DNA of 5,041 nt. Source: Bacilli bacterium. GTDB taxonomy: Bacteria; Bacillota_I; Bacilli_A; RF39; UBA660. How positions within the stretch are numbered: the stretch's first letter is position 1; each line of letters begins with the position of its first letter. This document shows positions 1 to 4,538 of this stretch, piece after piece. The position numbers and the translations under genes were made by a program. Location: the NCBI GenBank assembly GCA_900753645.1, contig CAADZW010000208.1, positions 1-5,041 on the forward strand, given 5' to 3'. The notes beneath the pieces are model-generated. The model had not been told where the DNA came from. It saw nothing but the letters and a program-made list of their open reading frames with translations, and did no database searches.

Positions 1-77
1 GACAAACAAATTGTTTAGAAAGTATTATATATGTTTTTAAAACTTATTGCACATTAATTGTGCACTTTCAATAAAAA
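1..77. other. Upstream intergenic segment, possible tail of a preceding gene
   Basis: No gene can be supported here. Frame 1 reads five codons (DKQIV) to a TAG at 16-18, which could be the C-terminus of an upstream + strand gene, but five codons cannot be identified. The stretch is strongly AT-rich and contains two short inverted repeats: AAACAA-A-TTGTTT at 4-16 and a longer-armed one at 48-64 (listed separately). Neither is followed by a T-run, so neither looks like a terminator. Confidence 0.3.
48..64. promoter_or_regulatory. Perfect inverted repeat upstream of the apbE promoter (candidate operator)
   Basis: TGCACA-TTAAT-TGTGCA is a perfect 6-bp inverted repeat with a 5-base centre, lying just upstream of the likely -35 of the flavin operon promoter. 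Its symmetry and GC-containing arms stand out in very AT-rich DNA, as expected for the site of a dimeric regulator. It would sit roughly 50-66 bases before the predicted transcription start, a position more usual for an activator or an upstream repressor half. It does not match the Rex, FNR or Fur consensus, and the cognate regulator cannot be named. Confidence 0.4.
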
Positions 78-107
78 TCTACAACATTTCTTTTTTTATG
101 CTATAAT
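78..107 (+). promoter_or_regulatory. Promoter of the flavinylation operon (extended -10)
   Basis: A consensus -10 TATAAT lies at 102-107, preceded by TG at 99-100, giving the extended form TGCTATAAT. A weak -35 (TCTACA, 78-83) lies 18 bases upstream. Transcription would begin near 113-115, leaving only about 10 bases before the ATG at 124. This promoter lies inside the longest open frame (from 58), which is the main reason to reject the start at 58 for apbE. Confidence 0.65.
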
Positions 108-123
108 GTTAATGGGTGGTATG

Positions 124-1074
124 ATGAAAAAAATCTTTTTATTTCTTACCGTATTATTTATTCTAACAGGATGTAATAATCAGGAATACTATAGTAAAAA
201 CTTATTCTATATGGATACTGTTATTAATATTAAAATTTATGATGACAATAAAGAAAAAGTTAATAAAGCTTTTGAAGAAATTGAAAATTTATATCAAAAA
301 TATGAAAATATAACTAATTTTTACGACGAAAATAGCGAACTGTATACGGTCAACAATAATAATACTGATAACGAATATATATATTTGTCTAACGAATTAG
401 CTGATTTAATTAATCTTGGCTTAGATTGGTATTATAAAAGTGATGGTTTATTAAATATTAATATTGGTAACCTTACTAAAATATGGCATGATTTTAGGGA
501 AAACCCAACTTCTTTACCAAGTGATTTAAATGATATTGTCATCGATATCAATCAAATAAAATTAGAAGGAAATAAACTTTTAAATAATAATCCTAGTATT
601 GATCTTGGTTCTCTTGTTAAAGGTTATGTGACACAATTAGCTGGTCAATATCTAGAAGATAATGGTTTGGAATACTATTTAATCAATGCTGGCGGTAATG
701 TCAAAGCAGGTAAAAGCTATAAGGGATATTATAATATTGGTATAGCTAGTCCAATTAATTCAAATGAAACGTTTGAGATAATTAAAGGAGAAAATATCAG
801 TGTTGTCACATCTGGAGGATATGAACGATTTGTCGAATATGATGGTGTTTTATATCATCATATCATCGATCCTAACACCAAGTATCCAGCTACTTTTGTA
901 AAAAGTGTAACTGTTATTGGAAAAGATAGTGGACAATGCGATGCTTTATCGACTATTCTTTTCCTGATGGATGTCGAAACAGGTAAAGAATTCATTAAAG
1001 ATTATGATGTTGAAGTTATTTGGTTTACTAATGAAAACGAAATAATAAAAAGTGATGGTTTTAGCTATGAATAA
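124..1074 (+). CDS. apbE: FAD:protein FMN transferase, ApbE family lipoprotein
   Basis: ApbE enzymes use FAD and Mg2+ to attach FMN covalently to a Ser/Thr of extracytosolic flavoproteins; the Listeria EET homologue is FmnB. From the ATG at 124 the protein is 316 residues, normal for the family. It opens with MKK, a hydrophobic segment and an LTGC lipobox (Cys17), so it should be an exported lipoprotein. Family motifs appear in order: MDT at 30-32, GLLNINIG at 108-115, IDLGSLVKGY at 159-168, INAGGN at 187-192, TSGGYER at 229-235, HHIIDPNT at 245-252 and the metal-site DALST at 273-277. No key residue looks lost. The frame stays open back to 58, and ATGs at 112 and 121 also exist, but the TATAAT at 102-107 and the signal peptide favour 121/124. 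The ribosome site (GGGTGG, 114-119) is weak. It is first of four co-directional genes, and the probable substrate is the lipoprotein at 1963-2418. Confidence 0.93.
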   Translation: MKKIFLFLTVLFILTGCNNQEYYSKNLFYMDTVINIKIYDDNKEKVNKAFEEIENLYQKYENITNFYDENSELYTVNNNNTDNEYIYLSNELADLINLGLDWYYKSDGLLNINIGNLTKIWHDFRENPTSLPSDLNDIVIDINQIKLEGNKLLNNNPSIDLGSLVKGYVTQLAGQYLEDNGLEYYLINAGGNVKAGKSYKGYYNIGIASPINSNETFEIIKGENISVVTSGGYERFVEYDGVLYHHIIDPNTKYPATFVKSVTVIGKDSGQCDALSTILFLMDVETGKEFIKDYDVEVIWFTNENEIIKSDGFSYE

Positions 1075-1420
1075 AAACGATTGGATATTGATTGGTACGA
1101 TCTTGATCTTAAGCTGTGCTTTATTCCTAATTTATTTTTTAAATAAATCTACAGCTAATATCGCCTATGTTTATCATGCCAATGATTTAATTATGACTAT
1201 TGATTTAACAATCGATAAGCAATATGAGGTAAATGGTGATAATGGAATTGTTAAAATTGAAGTGGTAGATAATAAAATAAGAGTCATTGAGGAAAATAGT
1301 CCTCGCCATTTATGTTCAAAACAAGGTTTTATTTCTAACTCTGGTCAATCGATTATTTGTCTACCTAACAAGATAATTATTGAATTACCAAACGAAGACA
1401 TCGATGTTGAGGTGAGTTGA
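1067..1420 (+). CDS. NusG domain II-containing membrane-anchored protein (EetA-like)
   Basis: From ATG 1067 this is a 117-residue protein with one N-terminal membrane segment (about residues 5-25, starting NDWILIG) and a small domain facing outside. The C-terminal half has the NusG domain II (DUF1312) signature: a Cys, then QGFIS, GQ, and CLPNKIIIEL (about 83-108). This family is called EetA in the Listeria extracellular electron transfer locus, where it pairs with EetB and is implicated in moving electrons to surface flavoproteins; its biochemistry is poorly defined. In-frame GTG 1052 and ATG 1055 are alternative starts. I chose 1067 because relatives begin just before NDWIL, and it overlaps the apbE stop by 8 bases, implying translational coupling. 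No strong ribosome site precedes any of the three. The usual CPxxxC pair reads SPRHLC (78-83), so the first Cys is Ser; Cys83 and Cys98 remain. Confidence 0.85.
   Translation: MNKNDWILIGTILILSCALFLIYFLNKSTANIAYVYHANDLIMTIDLTIDKQYEVNGDNGIVKIEVVDNKIRVIEENSPRHLCSKQGFISNSGQSIICLPNKIIIELPNEDIDVEVS
1409..1416 (+). promoter_or_regulatory. Ribosome binding site of the EetB-like gene
   Basis: GAGGTGAG sits five bases before ATG 1422 and lies inside the last codons of the EetA-like gene. The one-base gap between the stop at 1418-1420 and this ATG makes translational coupling likely. Confidence 0.75.
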
Positions 1421-1421
1421 A

Positions 1422-1925
1422 ATGAAAAAATTTACTAGGTTATCAATTTTATTAGCCTTATCTGTTGCTTTAAACATTTTAGAAACAGCATTACCACTTT
1501 TTGAAACTAATATTCCTGGATTAAGGCTTGGATTAGCCAATATTGTAACTTTATTTATTATTTATCAGTATGATTTAAAAGATGCCTTTTATGTGGGCAT
1601 TTTAAGGGTATTTTTAGTGGGGATCTTAAGGACAGGTCTATTTAGTACTACTTTCTTTTTTAGCCTTTCAGGAGTGATTTTAAGTATTATTTTTATGTAT
1701 TTGGCAAAGAAGTTTTTAAAACTATCGATCGTGGGCGTTAGTATTGTTGGGTCGGTTGCCCATTGCGTAGGTCAAATCATTATGGCAATTTTAATTTTAA
1801 AGATGGATGCGATGATCTACTACTTACCATGGCTATTGTTATTTGCGATTCCATCTGGAATTTTAGTTGGTATTATCTGTAAACAATTAATCAAGTATTT
1901 CGATGATGTATTGCTCTTTGAATAA
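1422..1925 (+). CDS. Gx transporter / heptaprenyl diphosphate synthase component I-like membrane protein (EetB-like)
   Basis: A 167-residue, strongly hydrophobic protein with about five or six membrane segments. Family marks are PGLRLGLANIVTL (about 32-44), the LRVFLVGILRTGLFS stretch followed by FFFSLSGVILS (about 61-87), a central SVAHCVGQ segment (about 111-118) and a late PSGILVGI (about 143-150). This is the Hpre_diP_synt_I (Gx transporter) family. Despite that name, members lack prenyl transferase features and resemble small ECF-type membrane subunits. The Listeria homologue EetB works with EetA in extracellular electron transfer, probably as the membrane-spanning part of the route. The direct neighbour order apbE, eetA-like, eetB-like, FMN-binding lipoprotein supports that role over isoprenoid synthesis. 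The start at 1422 is set by a strong ribosome site. The transport or electron-transfer mechanism is inferred, not visible in the sequence. Confidence 0.85.
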   Translation: MKKFTRLSILLALSVALNILETALPLFETNIPGLRLGLANIVTLFIIYQYDLKDAFYVGILRVFLVGILRTGLFSTTFFFSLSGVILSIIFMYLAKKFLKLSIVGVSIVGSVAHCVGQIIMAILILKMDAMIYYLPWLLLFAIPSGILVGIICKQLIKYFDDVLLFE

Positions 1926-1939
1926 AAATATTATATACT
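1911..1939 (+). promoter_or_regulatory. Possible internal promoter before the FMN-binding lipoprotein gene
   Basis: TTGCTC (1911-1916) and TATACT (1934-1939) are separated by 17 bases. The -10 matches the consensus in five of six positions but the -35 in only three. In such AT-rich DNA chance matches are common, so this is tentative. It would let the substrate lipoprotein be made in greater amounts than the enzyme and membrane parts. Confidence 0.3.
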
Positions 1940-1949
1940 ATTGATAGTA
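1936..1949. repeat. Short perfect palindrome abutting the lipoprotein ribosome site
   Basis: TACTAT-TG-ATAGTA is a perfect 6-bp inverted repeat in the 37-base gap between the EetB-like gene and the lipoprotein gene. It touches the AGGAG at 1949-1953 and overlaps the possible -10. As RNA it could form a five-base-pair hairpin with a TTGA loop. It may be an operator or a small translational or mRNA-stability element. The AT-rich arms leave room for chance. Confidence 0.35.
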
Positions 1950-1962
1950 GGAGATGAAGTTA

Positions 1963-2418
1963 ATGAAAAAAATTTTATTAGGTTTATTGTTAGGAATTAT
2001 GTGTTTTAGCGTTGTTGGTTGTGGGAATGATAAGTTAAAAGAGGGTACTTTTGAAGGAAGTGCAGTCGATACTTACGGTGGTGAAGAGAATACAGCTACT
2101 GCCAGAATTACAATCGATGCTGAAGGTAAAATAACGGATGTTTATTTAGATACTACTTATACTAAAAATGGGGTAGAGACTACTAAAAAAACTCTAGGCA
2201 ATGAATATGGAATGAAAGTAGGTAATAGTGAATATGGTTCGGCTGAGTATGAGTGGTATGAACAAGTTGAAGCCTTAGAACAAGCTGTTATCGCCAATCA
2301 AGGAATCGATTTCTTAAATTTAGATGATGATGGTTATACTGATGCAGTCAGTAGTTGTACTATTAGAGTCGATGCGTTATATAACGCTTTAAAAGATGCA
2401 TTGGATAAAGCTAAATAG
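1963..2418 (+). CDS. FMN-binding domain lipoprotein, predicted ApbE substrate
   Basis: A small exported flavoprotein, probably carrying covalent FMN as a surface electron carrier (a role comparable to Listeria PplA). From ATG 1963 it has 151 residues: a signal peptide (MKKILLGLLLG), a VVGC lipobox with Cys20, then one FMN-binding domain starting GTFEGSA (about 29-35) and including YGMKVG, EWYEQVEALEQAV and the C-terminal DAVSSCT at 127-133. The last fits the D-x-x-[ST]-[GS]-x-T flavinylation pattern, so Thr133 is the predicted FMN acceptor. An ATG at 1954 is in frame, but the AGGAG at 1949-1953 directly touches it while lying nine bases before 1963, so 1963 is preferred. It is the last gene of the apbE operon, followed at once by a terminator. 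A single domain with a single acceptor site is seen, unlike the two-domain PplA. Confidence 0.9.
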   Translation: MKKILLGLLLGIMCFSVVGCGNDKLKEGTFEGSAVDTYGGEENTATARITIDAEGKITDVYLDTTYTKNGVETTKKTLGNEYGMKVGNSEYGSAEYEWYEQVEALEQAVIANQGIDFLNLDDDGYTDAVSSCTIRVDALYNALKDALDKAK

Positions 2419-2439
2419 GTTTGATTTTCAAACCTTTTT
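2417..2439 (+). terminator. Rho-independent terminator of the flavinylation operon
   Basis: AGGTTTGA-TTT-TCAAACCT forms a perfect 8-bp stem with a 3-base loop, ending in a T-run at 2435-2439. The first two stem bases are the last two of the TAG stop at 2416-2418. It separates the flavin operon from the two-component genes, which therefore need their own promoter. Confidence 0.85.
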
Positions 2440-2453
2440 CATTTATATTTCAC
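2436..2453 (+). promoter_or_regulatory. 11-bp-spaced direct repeat, candidate OmpR/PhoB-family binding site
   Basis: TTTTCAT (2436-2442) and ATTTCAC (2447-2453) repeat a TTTCA core exactly 11 bases apart, one helical turn. Tandem 11-bp-spaced half-sites are the classical layout for OmpR/PhoB-type regulators such as PhoB and PhoP. The pair overlaps the -35 region of the promoter for the response regulator gene just downstream, so autoregulation is a natural guess. A T-rich background lowers certainty. Confidence 0.35.
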
Positions 2454-2469
2454 AAAAATGTTATATAAT
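2442..2469 (+). promoter_or_regulatory. Promoter of the two-component operon
   Basis: The -10 TATAAT at 2464-2469 is consensus. The best -35 is TTTATA (2442-2447), four of six matches with 16-base spacing. Transcription would start near 2476, just before the GAGGTGAG ribosome site at 2479-2486 of the gene starting at 2490. A regulated promoter with a poor -35 suits activation through the overlapping direct repeat. Confidence 0.55.
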
Positions 2470-2489
2470 ATTTTAGAAGAGGTGAGACA

Positions 2490-3146
2490 ATGACAGTATT
2501 AATAGTTGACGATGAAGAAAGAATCAGATTACTAATAAAGGAATATTGCTTAAATGAAAAGTACACGGTACTTGAAGCTAGCGATGGAATTCAAGTACTT
2601 GATGTGATCAAAGAAAATAAAGTCGACATCGTTATTCTAGATATTATGATGCCGAACATGGATGGTTTAAGTACTTACCAAGAAATAAAAAAATACAATA
2701 TTCCTACCATTATTTTATCAGCTAGAACTGAAGAATACGACAAGTTAATTGGCTTTAATCTAGGCGTCGATGATTATGTTACTAAACCTTTTAGTCCTAA
2801 AGAGTTGATGGCACGTATTAAAGCGGTTACGAAAAGATTTAACAATTTAGATAATTTATATATTTATAAAGATTTAAAAATCGATTTTAACGGACATGCT
2901 GTTTATATTAAGGATCAGGAAATCAAATTAACACCTAAAGAATATGATTTGTTAGTATATTTTATCAATAATAAAAGTAAAGCATTATCTAGAGAAGAAT
3001 TACTTTCAAAAATATGGAGATATGACTTTTTTGGTGATGATCGAACTATCGATACCCACATTAAAATGTTGCGGAATAATTTAGGTGAATATCGTGATTT
3101 GATTCAAACAGTTAGAGGAATGGGTTATAAATTTGAAATCAAATAA
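2490..3146 (+). CDS. OmpR/PhoB-family DNA-binding response regulator
   Basis: A 218-residue cytoplasmic transcription factor activated by phosphoryl transfer from the kinase encoded next. The receiver domain covers about 1-115: acidic pocket Asp7/Asp8, phospho-acceptor Asp51 in ILDIMMPNMDG, Ser77 as the switch Ser/Thr, Tyr96 and the conserved Lys99 in DDYVTKPF. A winged-helix domain follows (about 125-217) with LTPKEYDLL at 147-155, the recognition-helix region RTIDTHIKMLRNNLG at 185-199 and the wing VRGMGYKF at 208-215. All key residues are present. The start at 2490 has a strong GAGGTGAG five to seven bases upstream. The gene overlaps the kinase gene by 14 bases. The regulated genes are not shown by the sequence; its own promoter and the adjacent flavin operon are the nearest candidates. 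Confidence 0.95.
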   Translation: MTVLIVDDEERIRLLIKEYCLNEKYTVLEASDGIQVLDVIKENKVDIVILDIMMPNMDGLSTYQEIKKYNIPTIILSARTEEYDKLIGFNLGVDDYVTKPFSPKELMARIKAVTKRFNNLDNLYIYKDLKIDFNGHAVYIKDQEIKLTPKEYDLLVYFINNKSKALSREELLSKIWRYDFFGDDRTIDTHIKMLRNNLGEYRDLIQTVRGMGYKFEIK

Positions 3147-4503
3147 AAATAAACTAAAAATTCACATTTGGTTATACTTGATCTTATTAACTTTATTAAT
3201 AATGGTCTTTTTATGGTTTTTTCAAGTGTTTTTTATCGATACTTATTATGAGTATAGCAAGACAAAACAAATCAAAAATGCGACCGAAAAAATCATAAAA
3301 AACTATAATAATGGTACTGAATATCTCGATATCGTATCCTATGAAGAAAATGTTTGTATCGAAATTGTCAAAAACGGAAGTATCATTTATACTTCTAATG
3401 AATCTCATCGGGGATGTATTATAAGTAATCAATATAAAAATGATTTCTTTGAAAATGGTTTAGATGAACAAACATACAAATTAATCAATCCAATTTTTAA
3501 CACAAAATCATTAATTTATGCTAAAAAATATAATGATGATATCACTATTTTTGTCAATGCTTCGCTAGAACCTTTGGATAACACGATTTTAATTTTATCG
3601 CAACAGTTAATAATTGTATCGATTATCGTTCTTGTTTTAGCATTTATAATCGGTTATTTTATTTCAAAACGAATAAGTAAACCGATCGAAAAGATCAATG
3701 AAAAAGCTAAAAAATTAGCCAATGGTAATTATGATTTTGAATTTGACAGCAATTCTAATATCTATGAAATCGACGAATTAGCTAATACCCTAAATTACAC
3801 CAAAAAGGAGTTAGCTCAAACTGATGAGTTGCGACGGGACTTATTGGCTAATGTTTCTCATGACCTTAAGACTCCTTTAACAATGATTAAAGGATATGCT
3901 GAAATGATAAGAGATTTAAATTCTGATAATATCGAAAAACGAAACGATAATTTAAATGTTATTATCGAAGAATCAGAAAGGTTAAATGTTTTGGTTGAAG
4001 ACTTGTTGACATTATCGAAGATTCAAGCAAATAAAGATACTATCGTAAAAGAAAAATTTGATTTAATTGAAATGATTAATAGTATTGTTAAAAGATATGC
4101 GATTTATAAAGACACTGAAGGTTATAAATTTGAAATCAATGCTCCTAAAGAAGTAATAATTGATGCAGATAAGAAAAAACTTGAACAAGTTATTTATAAT
4201 TTAATTAACAATGCGATTAATTATACTGGTAAAGATAAGCGAATAATTATTAATGTTATTGTCGATGATAAGGTTAAAGTCGAAATTAAAGATACTGGTA
4301 AAGGTATTAGTGAAGAGGATTTACCGCATATTTGGGAAAAATACTATCATTCTAAAAAGAAGCATAAACGCAATGTTATCGGAACGGGAATCGGATTATC
4401 GATCGTTAAAACAATCTTAGAAAGTCATGGTTTTAAGTATGGCGTTGAAAGTAAAAAGAACAAAGGAACTACATTTTATTTTGAAATTGAACATTTAAAA
4501 TAA
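3133..4503 (+). CDS. Membrane sensor histidine kinase (HAMP, HisKA, HATPase)
   Basis: A 456-residue kinase, partner of the response regulator before it. Order: first membrane segment (about 11-34), extracytoplasmic sensor (about 36-151), second membrane segment (about 153-177), HAMP linker (about 178-230), HisKA with NVSHDLKTPLT and phospho-acceptor His243, then the ATPase domain with N-box NLINNAINYT (356-365), G1 DTGKGI (387-392), the IWEKYY F-box (400-405) and G2 GTGIGLSIV (417-425). All catalytic motifs are intact. The start is a TTG at 3133, inside the regulator gene; the next in-frame ATG (Met24) would remove most of the first membrane segment. An AGAGGA lies 13 bases upstream, rather far, so expression probably relies on translational coupling. 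The sensor has no domain I can name, but has exactly two cysteines, Cys75 and Cys95. Confidence 0.94.
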   Translation: MKSNKNKLKIHIWLYLILLTLLIMVFLWFFQVFFIDTYYEYSKTKQIKNATEKIIKNYNNGTEYLDIVSYEENVCIEIVKNGSIIYTSNESHRGCIISNQYKNDFFENGLDEQTYKLINPIFNTKSLIYAKKYNDDITIFVNASLEPLDNTILILSQQLIIVSIIVLVLAFIIGYFISKRISKPIEKINEKAKKLANGNYDFEFDSNSNIYEIDELANTLNYTKKELAQTDELRRDLLANVSHDLKTPLTMIKGYAEMIRDLNSDNIEKRNDNLNVIIEESERLNVLVEDLLTLSKIQANKDTIVKEKFDLIEMINSIVKRYAIYKDTEGYKFEINAPKEVIIDADKKKLEQVIYNLINNAINYTGKDKRIIINVIVDDKVKVEIKDTGKGISEEDLPHIWEKYYHSKKKHKRNVIGTGIGLSIVKTILESHGFKYGVESKKNKGTTFYFEIEHLK

Positions 4504-4518
4504 ATTATATGATATAAT
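4487..4518 (+). promoter_or_regulatory. Extended -10 promoter for the BI-1 family gene
   Basis: TGATATAAT (4510-4518) is an extended -10 with a full TATAAT at 4513-4518, placed just after the kinase stop. TTGAAC (4487-4492) is a possible -35 but the 20-base spacing is too long, so activity would rest on the extended -10. No terminator follows the kinase gene, so read-through from the two-component operon is also possible. Confidence 0.5.
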
Positions 4519-4523
4519 TATTT

Positions 4524-4532
4524 AGAGGAGGA
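4524..4532 (+). promoter_or_regulatory. Strong ribosome binding site of the BI-1 family gene
   Basis: AGAGGAGGA, close to a full anti-16S match, lies six bases before ATG 4539 and fixes the start of this partial gene. Confidence 0.8.
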
Positions 4533-4538
4533 AATAAT

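Noticed and set aside
4..16. AAACAA-A-TTGTTT inverted repeat as a terminator or Rex-type operator
   Set aside because: No T-run follows on either strand, the arms are AT-rich and short, and it does not match the TTGTTAA-N4-TTAACAA Rex pattern; chance is likely.
58..123. N-terminal extension of ApbE from a start at 58
   Set aside because: It would put 22 residues before the signal peptide, and the consensus TATAAT promoter at 102-107 falls inside it; the start at 121/124 gives a normal lipoprotein signal.
1422..1925. True heptaprenyl diphosphate synthase subunit
   Set aside because: The protein is a hydrophobic multi-span membrane protein without prenyl synthase Asp-rich motifs, and its neighbours are flavin electron-transfer genes; the family name is historical.
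1954..1962. Earlier in-frame ATG at 1954 for the FMN-binding lipoprotein
   Set aside because: The AGGAG ends at 1953 with no spacer to this ATG but has nine bases to ATG 1963.
3211..3432. 73-codon open frame on the minus strand inside the histidine kinase gene
   Set aside because: It lies fully antisense to the sensor-encoding part of a well-supported gene, has no convincing ribosome site that I could see, and its product resembles nothing; it is a by-product of AT-rich codons.
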